Shown here in pieces: positions 1-12,143 of a stretch of 64,000 nt of DNA (its first letter is position 1; every line of letters starts with the position of its first letter). This DNA is from Sipunculus nudus (Eukaryota; Annelida; Sipuncula; Golfingiida; Sipunculidae). The translations under genes were made by a program, and so were the position numbers. Under the pieces are notes generated by a model. The model was not told the DNA's origin. It worked only from the letters and a program-made list of their open reading frames with translations, and searched no databases. Location: positions 65,957,417 through 66,021,416 of the forward strand of contig CM049319.1 of assembly GCA_026874595.1 (NCBI GenBank), read 5' to 3'.

Positions 1-940
1 AGACAAATGAACAGACCAAATTTTTGTGAAAAATATAAACATTATACCTTTAATATAGCCGACAGTTACACTAATTAATTTTATTAAAGAACAGCTCAAT
101 GATTCAAGATTGTACCTTTGTCTTTCGGTAGTTTCTTGACGATTTTTTGTATTTTTTTTTTTTTGGTCAATTGAACAATCAGAAGATCTAGGTCGATCAC
201 CAAAATCTGAGTTCGGGCTTTTATCACACCAACAGATCTGTGAGTTGTTTAGTTCTAACACCAGTAATCAGTAAGGCAGTAATAGCCGTCTTGCATCTTT
301 GAGGGCCAATAAATGCACACTGTTATGTAAATTGTCGACATGGTTACAATATAAAGCAGAGGGCTATACAATTAAACTTGTATCCTCGTCAATAAAAGTT
401 ACTGACCTTTTACCAGAGATATATCAAATATATTTTTGGTAACAGGAGATAGCATATCGTCGCATGCATATGAACACATGAATACTGCATATCGTCTCAT
501 GCACATGAACACATGGGAGTGGGAGACGCTCTGATTCGACAGGGCCAAGATTGATACATTTTGTTTATACCTATCAACTTTAAAGAGTGAAGCGTTGGTG
601 TGGGGAAAATGTAACACTTTTTAGCACTGGTTACAGGCCAATGTTTACCAATAGATGGTATATAGGATCATATAGGCTGCGTCTTTTGACTTACTAAAAA
701 TTTCATGTGTCATTATGGACTCAATATATGACAGGGCCAAATCGGGCCTGCCTTGTCCCATCCCTGCGTTTCTCCTCGTCTTATGATTTTATTACGAAGA
801 GAAGGAAGAAAACAGATTGCTGTTACTTTGAATGATACCTGGGGTAACTTTTATAAAAAATATAAACATATGCCTCGACCGTATTAAAAATAAAACATAT
901 TCATTATGAGAGGTCCATCGAGCATTTATAGTTGAAAGTT
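1..940. other. Non-coding DNA with no recognised feature
   Basis: AT-rich sequence without a plausible long reading frame or a repeat family seen elsewhere in the window. The short antisense frame at 399-617 is low in complexity and has no recognisable motif. A small local duplication, built on a (g)catatcgtc(g/t)catgca-type string followed by tgaacacatg, is visible near 453-514. Confidence 0.5.
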
Positions 941-1139
941 TACACACGTGTCAGGAATGTCCGACCTGATGTCCGACCTCCACGTGTGTTTACATGGCCT
1001 CGTTTTCAGTCCTGCAATAACGTTCGCTGATTGGCTAATAGAGCTGTCGATCACGCACTCGCCGTCAGGTCAATTGACCAGATGAGGGATATATACACTT
1101 GTCAAAGCTTCCATGACAAGCTGGTGTGTGTGAACAATG
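941..1139 (+). promoter_or_regulatory. Promoter-like module ahead of a possible first exon
   Basis: Two CACGTG E-boxes lie at 945-950 and 981-986. Between them sits a 12-bp direct repeat, ATGTCCGACCTG/C (957-968 and 969-980). An inverted CCAAT box (ATTGG, 1030-1034) and a TATA-like element (TATATA, 1090-1095) follow. An ATG in good context (acaATGG) stands at 1137, about 42 bp after the TATA-like box, and opens a 36-codon frame ending at a TAG (1245-1247). The frame may be only the start of a first coding exon; I found no convincing donor and do not recognise the peptide. The order and spacing are those of a metazoan polymerase II promoter, but this is motif reading only. Confidence 0.35.
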
Positions 1140-1565
1140 GTGGACGGATATTGTGGACGGTCCCTGTTACAGTTGAAATTGATGCTCATTTTATATATTT
1201 CTACCCTTAAATTGTATTGCATGTTTTTCCATTTGGGTCCTCAGTAGGGCATGTATTTAACTTTATAATCCATTATTTTATCTCTGCTTGTTTTGAATGT
1301 AAGCCAAGCAATTTTTCGGGGTCCATTTATACTTGCATACCCTGAACTACATATTTGAGAAAAGGTTATTCTAGTGCTCATACCTTCGGGAAATCATTCT
1401 GGGGAATGGGGTAGGGCAAGGACTAAAGAACGAGATCAAAAATTAATACCCTATTAATACTCATTAAGAATATGAGGTTAAAAAAAAGAAGATATTATGT
1501 GTCTCAATATTCATACATCTTATATGCCATGTAAGAAACAAAACAGGTGGCCCAGCATTTGAAAT

Positions 1566-3826
1566 GATTTCCTGTCAACTGATGATGTGAACACTGCATC
1601 ACTGATTACCTATCAACTGATGATGTGAACACTTCATAACTGATTACCTATCAACTGATGATGTGAACACTGCATCACTGATTACCTATCAACTGATGAT
1701 GTGAACACCGCAGAACTGATTACCTATCAACTGATGATGTGAACACTGCAGAACTGATTACCTATCAACTGATGATGTGAACACTGCATCACTGACTACC
1801 TATCAACTGATGATGTGGACACTACAGAAGTGATTACCTATCAACTGATGATGTGAACACTTCATAACTGATTACCTATCAACTGATGATGTGAACACTT
1901 CATAACTGATTACCTATCAACTGATGATGTGAACACTTCAGAACTGATTACCTGTCAACTGATGATGTGAACACTGCATAACTGATTACCTATCAACTGA
2001 TGATGTGAACACTGCAGAACTGATTACCTATCAACTGATGATGTGAACACCGCAGAACTGATTACCTATCAACTGATGATGTGAACACTGCATAACTGAC
2101 TACCTATCAACTGATGATGTGGACACTACAGAAGTGATTACCTTTCAACTGATAATGTGAACACTTCATAACTGATTACCTATCAACTGATGATGTGAAC
2201 ACTGCAGAACTGATAACCTATCAACTGATGATGTGAACATTGCAGAACTGATTACCTGTCAACTAATGATGTGAACACTTCAGAACTGATTACCTGTCAA
2301 CTGATGATGTGAACACTGCAGAACTGATTACCTATCAACTGATGATGTGAACACTGCATCACTGATTACCTGTCAACTGATGATGTGAACAATGCAGAAC
2401 TGATTACCTATCAACTGATGATGAGAACACCTCATCATTGATTACCTGTCAACTGATGATGTGAACACTGCAGAACTGATTACCTATCAACTGATGATGT
2501 GAACATTGCAGAACTGATTACCTATCAACTGATGATGTGTACACTTCATAACTGATTACCTATCAACTGATGATGTGAACATTGCAGAACTGATTACCTG
2601 TCAACTGATGATGTGAACACTTCAGAACTGATTACCTGTCAACTGATGATGTGAACACTGCAGAACTGATTACCTATCAACTGATGATGTGAACACTGCT
2701 TAACTGATTACCTGTCAACTGATGATGTGAACATTGCAGAACTGATTACCTATCAACTGATGATGTGAACACTGCATCACTGATTACCTGTCAACTGATG
2801 ATGTGAACAATGCAGAACTGATTACCTATCAACTGATGATGAGAACACTTCATCATTGATTACCTGTCAACTGATGATGTGAACACTGCAGAACTGATTA
2901 CCTATCAACTGATGATGTGAACATTGCAGAACTGATTACCTATCAACTGATGATGTGAACACTTCATAACTGATTACCTATCAACAACACTGCAGAACTG
3001 ATTACCTATCAACTGATGATGTGAACATTGCAGAACTGATTACCTATCAACTGATGATGTGTACACTTCATAACTGATTACCTATCAACTGATGATGTGA
3101 ACATTGCAGAACTGATTACCTGTCAACTGATGATGTGAACACTTCAGAACTGATTACCTGTCAACTGATGATGTGAACACTGCAGAACTGATTACCTATC
3201 AACTGATAATGTGAACACTGCTTAACTGATTACCTGTCAACTGATGATGTGAACATTGCAGAACTGATTACCTATCAACTGATGATGTGAATACTGCATC
3301 ACTGATTACCTGTCAACTGATGATGTGAACAATGCAGAACTGATTACCTATCAACTGATGATGAGAACACTTCATCATTGATTACCTGTCAACTGATGAT
3401 GTGAACACTGCAGAACTGATTACCTATCAACTGATGATGTGAACATTGCAGAACTGATTACCTATCAACTGATGATGTGAACACTTCATAACTGATTACC
3501 TATCAACAACACTGCAGAACTGATTACCTATTAACTGATGATGTGAACACTGCAGAACTGATTACCTGTCAACTGATGATGTGAACACTGCAGAACTGAT
3601 TACCTATCAACTGATGATGTGAACACTGCATCATTGGTTACCTATCAACTGATGATGTGATCACTGCATCATTGATTACCTATCAACTGATGATGTGAAC
3701 ACTGCAGAACTGATTACCTATCAACTGATGATGAGAACACTGCATCATTGATTACCTATCAAATGATGATGCGAACACTGCAGAACTTCTACCTATCAAC
3801 GATGATGTGAACACTGCATCACTGAG
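1566..3826. repeat. 38-bp minisatellite, about 60 copies
   Basis: The unit reads CTGATTACCTATCAACTG followed by ATGATGTGAACACTGCAGAA, 38 bp. It runs head to tail with scattered substitutions (TATC/TGTC, CTGCAGAA/CTGCATCA/TTCATAA). Rare variants mark a higher-order duplication. GTACAC recurs at 2539 and 3061, ATGAGAACAC at 2839 and 3361, and the internally deleted unit TCAACAACAC at 2981 and 3503, always 522 bp apart. So a block of about 14 units was copied in tandem. There is no long open frame through the array and no spacer structure. Confidence 0.97.
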
Positions 3827-3928
3827 ATTATGGCGTATATGGCACTGATATGAGGCACGCTCGAGTGGAACATAAGAATAGGCAACTTTTTTAAATGATG
3901 TGGTATATATATAGAGCAAGTGTCAAAG

Positions 3929-6900
3929 AAAAGCCCATTCAGACAAAAGCCCACCTAGACAAAAGCCCACCCAGACAAAAGCCCAACCCTAAAAAGTGCA
4001 GACTAGGACAGAAGCCCACCCTTGACTAATATATAATATTTAATGGGTTTTTTTAACAAATTTTTTTCAATTTATTTTTTAATTCTTCTGTATCCACATG
4101 ACCACATCAATATATGTGTCAACAAAGCACCCAGCTAAATTTTGTAAATTTTCAGCAAATGCAAAATAAACTTATTACCATTGTAATTGTTTTTTTTATA
4201 TATATATTACCCAAAAGGATATGATCCTACTGTTTAGGGATAACCGAGTAATTCATAAATATATCATTGCCAAACTAATCTTCTGACATAAGTGGAATGG
4301 AAAAACATTCAGCTGACTGCCCTAATAGGTTACATACCAGGCCCTGGGTGCATGGCTGGCCAGTTGGGTACACCACCTAGACAGTAACATCTGCCTGATG
4401 TAACAGTTCATAAGACATGGTCTTCTAAAACTTGGATAAAAGCTGCAGTATTTAATTAGCTGCTTACAAATTTCAGACTATAAAAGCTTAAAAACTTTGT
4501 CTTCTTAGAAACCTATCATGTAAAAATCAAATCAACAATGCTTACATGAAGAGAAGTGCCCTGGCTAAAGTTGGTCAAAATTTAAGGTAATGTTTTACAT
4601 TTATATGCTAATAACTTAATAAAATTGAAAAAAAAAAACTGACCTATTTCCTGTCAAACAATTTAATTGTAATTAAAAAGTTCTATGCTTGAAAAAAGGT
4701 TCTCTGTCTTCAAAAGTTATCCAGTTAAGTTAGTGTTGTATGGTTTTTGACAAGATACATTAAGCTGATGCCTGTAACTTCTACAATTTATGCATTACCG
4801 ACCTTATTTCTGGTAAAAAGACAGTAAATATATGGAGGAATACTCAAGCAAAATATAAACAAAATAATACCAGTGGCTTTCATTGTGGGCAGTCTGGAGT
4901 GTAACAAGGCTTGATTTAAAAACAAGGGACCCATGGGTTATGGTGCTCAGCTGATTGTGACAGTTATAACTGCATCACCATAGATTTTTTGATGTTGCAA
5001 TAAAAATACTATCCTCAGTGCTCAGGAACAAGGGCTAAATGACTGGAGGGGGTTGGGAAGAGTTACAACACCTTTGGATATAAATACAGAAAACGGAATT
5101 AAATTCAATGGTGCTTACAGGGACTGGTGGAAGTTACAGCACCTCTGAATATACGTTAAGGATAAAATTTATTTAAATGAAATTATTTTTAAATATTTAA
5201 AAACAGGCAGAGAGATGGAAAACAAAGCAAATAACTTTAATTTCCATTGTACTGAGACAGGAATATAATGAACAAATATTTGCATTAGATCCTATGTTTT
5301 CTTTTGTTAAGTCATTTTTTTAAGTTTCTAAATGTTACTATATATTTACAGTATATCATATATATCTGAATATTTAAATTGAATCATAAATCTAAATTGC
5401 ATCAACTTATATACTTAATTTAGTCAGGTAACATTATGCACACAGATATATTTCTTTTTTTTTAAATATATTTTTTAAATTTGCAAAGCAATAAAATATA
5501 TAAAAATAACATTCCAGAAATCACAATTTTAAATTGCACCTACATTTATCCATGATTTGTTTCATATATTATCAAATTATGCCGACTGATGGGTTAAACT
5601 ATATTTTGTTTAATTATTTAAAAGGTGATATTATAACTTAAAAATGCTACATCAGAACAACATGGCATCTCTAGGATTACTTCTTGAATTGATTTTCGAG
5701 AAAAGTTGTGCACGTTGGATCAAAAACAGCTCTACATTTAAAAAAATACAGTTGACAATAACTACCATGTATTGTAATATAATTGGTGATGGTGGTGGGG
5801 GGGGGGGGGGGGGGACTGGGGGGAAGGGGGTGTTAGGGTAGGGCCAATGAGAATAAGTGTATGTTTAAAACAGCAGGGGTGTTCTGCCAGTGCTGCATCA
5901 CTAGAATAATTTTTAAGCTTTTACTTTCAAATTTCAGAATTCGACAGATTAAATCCACATGTATCCTGGCTGTGAAAAATAAATTAAATATACTTAGGAG
6001 AAAAAAAAGGTGCCATGGTCAAATTTGGGCAAAATTTAAGGTACCAATTTTATATTTTTGCTAATATTTTTAAAAAATTTAAAAGATTTTGATCTAATTT
6101 TGGATACACAATTAAATTTTGATTAATGAAAGTTATATTACTGAAAAAAGTCCATAGCTTTAACATATTTTTGTGTTAAGTCACCAAGTATTTTTCCTGA
6201 TTTTTTAGAAAGTGCAATATGTTTGGGCCTATATCTTTTTTAAATTATATAATACAGACCTAATTTCTGGCATGTACATATGAACTATATAGAGTAATAT
6301 TTATGGTAAATATGAGGAAAAACAGATGAGTGGTTTTGATATTAGGCAATCTTGAAGTGTGAAAATAGGTTTTTAATAAAAAAATTAGGTTTTTCCTTAA
6401 TTTCTCAAAGGAACGAAGTCGCAAAGACCCAGTTTTCAGCTTGGTGGGAGATCTTGGGGACATCTAACATTATGCCGAATTTTGGATTCCTAGGTCTTAC
6501 AGTTTCAAAACATCCACATCTGCGGACAGATGGACAGATGGATCGAGAGACGGATGACAGACAATGGACCATGACTATAGCTCAGATGACTTATAGTCAG
6601 CTGAGCTAACAATGCTTGACTTGGTCAACCAAAACATGAATATAAGCTACAGTTTTTTAACAATGGCTTTCAAATTTCAGATTATACAAGCTTAAAACCT
6701 AACCTGTCAATCATAAGAAAAATTAAATCAAATGTTCCTAGTGGAAAAAAAATGTGCCTTGGCCAAAGTTATCCAAAATTTGAGGTAATAATTTTACATT
6801 TATGCTAATAACTTGAAATATTTACTTAATTTTAATCTAATTTTTGGTATACAATAAAAAATAAATTAAATAAAGCTATATTGTTGAAATAGGCTCTCTT

Positions 6901-7153
6901 GCTTCAACAATTATCATGTTAATTGTGTATATATTTTCCTGAATTTTGACCCATATATTCATTCATCAATTTAAGCCATATTGACCTTATTTACTCAGAG
7001 TCAACTAAGGTAAACAAATCATTTAATTTTCTATTTTAGTCAAGGGTGGGCTTTTTCAGGGCGGGCTTTTGTCTTGGTGGGCTTTTTCAGGGAGGGCTTT
7101 TGTCTGGTGGGCTTTTTTCAGGTTGGACTTTTGTCTGGGTGGGCTTCTGTCCT
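3929..7153. mobile_element. Foldback-like unit with tandem-repeat inverted arms
   Basis: The left arm (3929-4030) is built of AGACAAAAGCCCACC-type repeats and ends inward with AAGCCCACCCTTGACTAA. The right arm (7036-7153) is the reverse complement, TTAGTCAAGGGTGGGCTT followed by GTCTGGTGGGCTTTT-type repeats. Inverted arms made of short tandem repeats recall foldback elements. Between them lie older fragments of repeat family A and one nearly complete family A copy. No coding capacity was seen and no clear target duplication, so the two arms could also be independent insertions. The right arm ends about 90 bp from the CDC26 stop codon. Confidence 0.5.
4918..6608 (-). mobile_element. Family A repeat, short copy, inverted
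   Basis: It reads on the minus strand. The head, TAGCTCAGCTGACTATAAG, is at the right end (about 6608). Inside it lie the TCCG/TCTG-like microsatellite and a body shared with copies at 17447, 36897, 47919 and 50744. The tail with GGGACCCATGGGT is at about 4921. At 1.7 kb it lacks most of the tandem core of the long copies. A run of about 19 G lies at 5797-5815. Short reading frames here (5644-5841, 5861-6064, 6260-6463, 6352-6609) recur in other copies as non-coding repeat sequence. Sequence on both sides (4330-4917 and 6612-7020) resembles the same family, suggesting insertion into an older copy. Confidence 0.75.
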
Positions 7154-7243
7154 ACACCTTCTTGAACCACTACACCTTCTTATAATGTAAACAATCAATT
7201 ATTGATACAATCAATTAATCAGCACAACAAAAATACATACTGG

Positions 7244-7471
7244 TCATCTGATCTGTAGACGTGATGGTTGTGGGAGTGGATTAGGGTCATAACCGATGCG
7301 TTTATGAATGATCTCTTGGCGGGTCTTTGGGGTGGGTTCACTCTCTGCAACAGGACTCTGAGCCATTTCCTGACCAGCTTTTTTCTCCGCCTGTTTTTCT
7401 CGTAACATCTGGTCGTATTCATCCATGTCTTCGAGCTTCAGTTCGATGCTTGTTGGCTTCCTTCTCAGCAT
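7244..7471 (-). CDS. CDC26: CDC26 (APC12), anaphase-promoting complex subunit
   Basis: This encodes a 75-residue protein beginning MLRRKPT, the hallmark N-terminus of CDC26. In the family this segment, with its N-terminal methionine, sits inside the TPR superhelix of the APC/C subunit CDC16/APC6 and stabilises it, so the expected role is in the nuclear ubiquitin ligase that drives exit from mitosis. An acidic/charged helix follows (ELKLEDMDEYDQML), then a Lys/Glu-rich linker. The conserved C-terminal motif RIGYDPNP is present; vertebrate CDC26 has RIGYKPQP and is about 85 residues. All coding sequence is in one exon. A splice acceptor (TTTCAG) lies 11 bases upstream of the ATG, so the 5' UTR is split and the promoter lies at higher coordinates. 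No frameshift or stop interrupts it. I infer it is functional. Confidence 0.93.
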   Translation of the reverse strand: MLRRKPTSIELKLEDMDEYDQMLREKQAEKKAGQEMAQSPVAESEPTPKTRQEIIHKRIGYDPNPLPQPSRLQIR

Positions 7472-7485
7472 CCTTAATGTTTCTG
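7472..7485 (-). other. CDC26 5' UTR segment and splice acceptor
   Basis: Read on the minus strand, AATTTCAG is followed by AAACATTAAGG and then the start codon. This is a standard acceptor leaving 11 bases of 5' UTR in the coding exon. The matching non-coding first exon was not located. A minus-strand donor-like CAAT/GTAAGC near 19270-19285, in a GC-richer unique stretch, is one candidate only. Confidence 0.5.
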
Positions 7486-8720
7486 AAATTCATAATAAGT
7501 TGAAATATAAATTTTTATCCTTTGCTGACCAAGCTAAATACTATGAAATAACAGATTTCATAGACTTTACTAAACTCATTAAATAAGAGTACTGGATGTA
7601 TAATTTTTACTTCTCTGAGTTTTTATTAGTGGAAAACAGTCAGATATCAGGTACTAATCGTGAAGTCAGCCCCTTGGGGACATTTCATTCCATAATATCA
7701 TAGTCTGTCCCACAGTGTATATTTTAAAAAAATCACAGATCAGTTCCAAAAAATTAGCTGCAGGGAAGAATAAGGCATATAGTTAAATTAAACTAGAATG
7801 ACACCAAAACCTTGCCTTGCATAATATTTAAGAAGTTCAGTAACATAAATATCTGAGAAAACAGTCCACTTGTTAAAACATCACAACCCAGCTGATGGGG
7901 ATCAAGTTCACAAGCTCACAAAATGTCGATTAAAAGCTGTTGATTGGTTGTTTCATGTCATAAATATTAAAAAATACTGGCTCTTTCATTTTGATGATTT
8001 ATATAATATTGCATTTTAGGCCTTTGGTCCCCCTCAGCTTTAGAGTCAAACTGTGTTATTAAGAAGTTCAAAAGAATAATCGGCAAATTTGCATAGGAAC
8101 TGATTTCAACTGACTGGTAGAACTGTCTGTAATGAGACTATATGCAGAGGAAGGTTTTTATTGTCTAAATGAAGACCAGATTATGAACACGTTCCAAATT
8201 ACAGAATGGATGATTTGCAGGAAGCAGACATTTTATGGTATTACTTTACTTTGAATTAAAATCATAGGTCCCCAGAAACACCCAAAACAGCTTAAATAAT
8301 ATTAGGAAAATGCAATAAGAAAAAAGTGTTGCTTCTTGACTTATTTTTCTGGATGGGTTACGCCAGGCCATTGACAAAAATACAGGTCACCTGCAAGAAA
8401 AACCAAAACACCGGTGTCTTGGGAACCTTTGACAAAACACCACAAAACACTCATTCAAATTTGAAGCAAAAAACTGGCATTAATGGATAAATTATCATCT
8501 TTTGAGTATGTAAATGCAGTATTGTGCCAATACTTTGTAAAATAAAAGAAAACAAGGCCTACAGGCCTAATGCGAACCTGTGCAAAGTTTGGGAGTATGA
8601 ATGGAGGTTTATTTTTAAAATTTAATATTGATCCTCTTAAGTCCTGCATATCTACCTTAGTCATTATGATTTCAGCAAAATGGACGTTTCGGACCTGTAA
8701 GTTTCAGACTAGGACATTTT
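7486..8720. other. Probable CDC26 intron, no recognised feature
   Basis: AT-rich DNA upstream of the CDC26 coding exon. No recognisable exon, tandem array or terminal-repeat structure was seen. The short frame at 8455-8664 has no motif. Confidence 0.4.
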
Positions 8721-9800
8721 AAAACTGAAATATGGGTAGTCGACAAGCGACTGAGTGTATCCACAGAAATCAGAGTGGCAGATGAACAGATAGACACTGT
8801 GCATAATTGGTTGCAGGTGGCGCCACCAGTTTTGCCTATGATGAAGAGCTATGTGAGATCTATACACATGCAAACTTTTGGCCCCATTGTTCAAACAGTT
8901 CCCTAGATATGAGCTTGGATGTCTGCAGAGTAAACCTGAATGTAGGTGGCGCCACTTGTCATAAAATCAAGAGAGCTGTCCAGGATGTATAAACCTGCAA
9001 AATTTCAGGTGGATAAGTCAAACCACTGCTGAGATATGAGTGATTTTATCCAAAGGCAGATGAACAGATGGACGCTGTGCAAAAATGGTTGCAGGTGGTG
9101 CCACCAGTTTTGCCTATGATGAAGAGCTATGTGAGATCTATACAAATGCAAAATTTCGGCCCAATCGGTCAAATGGTTCCCGAGATATGAGCTTGGATGT
9201 CTGCACCTTAAATGTGAATGTAGGTGGCGCCACCTGTCATTAAATCAAGGAAGCTGTCAAGGATGTATATACATGCAAAATTTCAGGTGGATAAGTCCAA
9301 CCAATGCAGAGATATGAGTGTTTTTATCCCAAGACAGATGAACATATGGACGCTGTGCAAAAATGGTTGCAGATGGCGCCACCATTTTGAGTGTATGTTA
9401 TAAAGCTTTCCAAGGGCTACATTTGTGCAAAATCTTTAGCCTTATCGGATACAATGATTGTAGCTGGCACCACGAGTCTTATATACAATGAAGAGATATA
9501 TACATATGCCCAATGTCAGACTGATATGTCAAACCCCTCCTGTGAAAAAAGCAGGGACATATACTGTGCAAAAAAAATTGTAGGTGGCACCATCAGTCTT
9601 GTACACTATAAAGCTACCCGATATGTATAAACATGCCCAATTTTAGGCTGATGTTTAAAATTCTTCTGTAGAAATAAGCAGGCGCACACACTGCAAAAGT
9701 CAATGTAGTACCAGTGCAATGTAGGTGGCACCACCTGTCTTGTAAATGAGAATACCATCAAAGACGCATAGACAGACCCAGAGTCTGATGCACTTGGCTG
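8721..9800 (-). mobile_element. Family H repeat with 282-bp tandem core, inverted
   Basis: The end TAGTCGACAAGCGACTG near 8737 is the reverse complement of the end of the copy at 30384-31143. The core is a tandem array of units of about 282 bp, each containing AGGTGGCGCCACC, a phrase like GAAGAGCTATGTGAGATC, and AGCTTGGATGTCTGCA. Units start near 8815, 9097 and 9375, the last ones diverged. Frames at 8807-8992 and 9391-9630 are shadows of the array. The GGTGGCGCCACC palindrome recurs in every unit. No protein is encoded. Confidence 0.75.
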
Positions 9801-9856
9801 ACAAGGCTCAGGTGAAAAAGGCAGTGACCTGTGACAAATTGCTGCCTCAAGCTACT

Positions 9857-9945
9857 ACACTGAGTGAACTCTTGACCTGCACCTGGCTAGACTGAGTGAA
9901 CTTTTGACCTGGACCTGGCTGCACTGAGTGAACTCTTGACCTGTT
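9857..9945. repeat. 34-bp minisatellite, about 2.6 copies
   Basis: Units of the form CTGAGTGAACTCTTGACC plus TG(C/G)ACCTGGCT(A/G) repeat in tandem. A diverged copy sits at 10058-10098. The neighbouring phrase CAGTCTGCCAAAGCTATA also occurs twice (about 9967 and 10029), so the short array is part of a larger local duplication. Confidence 0.7.
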
Positions 9946-10649
9946 GCATAATCTGACACAGCTGGCAGTCTGCCAAAGCTATAGATAGATTCAGGCTGAA
10001 CTTTGGTGCCAAATATGATGCAGTGAGCAGTCTGCCAAAGCTATAAATAAAATGCAGCTACTGCACTGATTGAACTCTTGACCTATACCTGGCTGCACTT
10101 CTTCCAATCCTGGCACTATGCCAAAACTATTTATAGAGCTGACATCATCTTGGCTAATGGCCAACATCACTGGCAATCTGCCAATGGTAAATCAAGTGCT
10201 GCCATCTGTATGTAAAAATGGTCCCTACTTGAAATAACTTTGAAATTTATTTTCCCAATACAAAATGCTTTTCAGCTGACTTTTTATAAAAAAGAAATCA
10301 GGAATATATGTAAAATTATTATGGATGCATACTGAATGCAAAATTAAAATGCAGATATATCTCATTGATGGCAAATTCTTGAATTAAGTTGAGTAGGGAT
10401 ACCAAAAATTTATAATCCACGTACAGTTGTCTTTATATAGCCACAGAGAGCTGAATATCCATGATTGTAACATTGTCTGGTATAATAAATAACTTAAATC
10501 ATAAATCTAAATTTTTTAAAAGCTTTTAAAAAAACTTTCTTGTAAATATTAACCAAAGATAACCTGAAATCTAAATGTCTTGTGGCATGATGTAATAGAT
10601 GCTGATAAACTGTTGCCAGGCTTGATGTAACAGCATCACACAGCTAACA

Positions 10650-11715
10650 TATATGGTAAAATGACTCAATTCAATGTCCATAATTCAGCCAAAAATCATT
10701 CATGTTGAACCATTAATGACAATTATTATAAGAATTATTGTAGGGATTATTCTTGTAAAATATTTAACAAACTGGCTTCAGTGGCATCAGTCGAAAAACG
10801 TTTCGCAGGTTTATAACTCATATAGGAAGATACAGCAAATTGGCTTAGTTCAGCTTCCCGTAAATCAGCCAAAAAGCACTGAACCAAAACCATTTGAACA
10901 AACTTGAATAATCAACATCTGAGGATAATTAATGTGTGAGATTTAAGAATTTGGCCCAGTGGTCTTTGAGAAGAATGTCTTTGTAGCCACTGAGCAAAAA
11001 TGGTCTGTTATGGCATATGGCTAAATTCAGCTTCCCTTAACTTACCGAAAAGTCACTGAAAAGAGACCATTTGAACAAACTTCAGAAAGCACTACCCTAG
11101 GATCATTTCTGTGCGATATTAAACATTTTGGCCATTTGGTTTCAGAGAGGAAGTTTTTTGTAGCCCACAGTGTGATACAGGCACTGATGACCCTTACAAA
11201 AAAGGCCGATGCAGGTGGTGCGGCCAATACCTAAATTTCAGATATGACCTATGTGACCAACATTGGCATAAAATTTGGTGATGATAGCTCCAGCGGTTTT
11301 TGAGATATAAATTTTAATATGCTTTTTTGCACAGTTATCAAAATTCAACTTCCTGTAAATCTCCGAACTGGAACCATTCGTACAAACTTGAGAAAGATTG
11401 TTCCAGGGATCATTTCTGTAAAATATTAGACAATTTGGCTGGACAGTTTCGAAGAAGAAGATTTTTAAAGCTTTTTTAGCTTTTTCCCTATAAAATCTTA
11501 GAAAATGCAGTTAGAAAAAAAAATAAACAAAATCCGATATAGTTTTTTGGATGACTGGTTATTTGCAAAAAATTTGGTGATGCTAGCTCCTGCCGTTTTC
11601 AAGATAACTATGGTTAACATACAGACGACGCACGACACACGACGCTGCACCATCGCATAAGCTCACAGGTTCGCTAACAAGTGTTTTGTACACCTGACAA
11701 GTGCTCAGCTTGATT
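10650..11715 (-). mobile_element. Degenerate repeat element with about 180-320-bp internal repeats
   Basis: Related segments recur at about 10850, 11028 and 11345, each with CAGCTTCC(C/T)..AA..., then CCATTTGAACAAACTT or a close variant, then GATCATTTCTGT. The right end reads, on the minus strand, AGCTTATGCGATGGTGCAGC followed by CGTCGTGTGTCGTGCGTCGTC. This is like the common mollusc repeats that start with a short AGCT-rich head and a simple-sequence tract. No coding capacity was seen. The frames at 10674-10907 and 11042-11227 are repeat-derived. Confidence 0.6.
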
Positions 11716-12143
11716 GCATCTTGGGCCACTAGGGGTCAAGTCATAGCCAGTATAAAAGGCTGCCGTGTAAGCTGGTGAACCGACTGCAAGACGAAACATT
11801 CATATCTTTATTTCACAAAATTATGAATCAATATTTCAGCTGTGTTAAAAAATTAATATTTATTGATTGGCATTATGTTTTTTGCTTAAGGTTGGGAGAA
11901 AGGGGAGTGTATTATGGTGTTTCATCATGGGTACAACAAGGGACCCATGGGTCACAGCGCTCAGCTGATCGTGATTGGACTATAAATGTTTCTCCACTGT
12001 GATACTATATCGAGTCGATAAAGCTTATAAATATCATGGACATTTTGGGCAATTATAAAGGAATGTAATATAATATGTGAGTAAATGATAAATGAAATAA
12101 CCTGACTGATGGATTAATAGAGTCAAATATAGTGGTTTATTTT

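Noticed and set aside
1566-3826. CRISPR-like regular repeats
   Set aside because: The units are contiguous 38-bp tandem copies with no unique spacers, in an animal genome. It is a minisatellite.
7219-7422. 67-codon minus-strand frame overlapping CDC26
   Set aside because: It is an out-of-frame shadow of CDC26.
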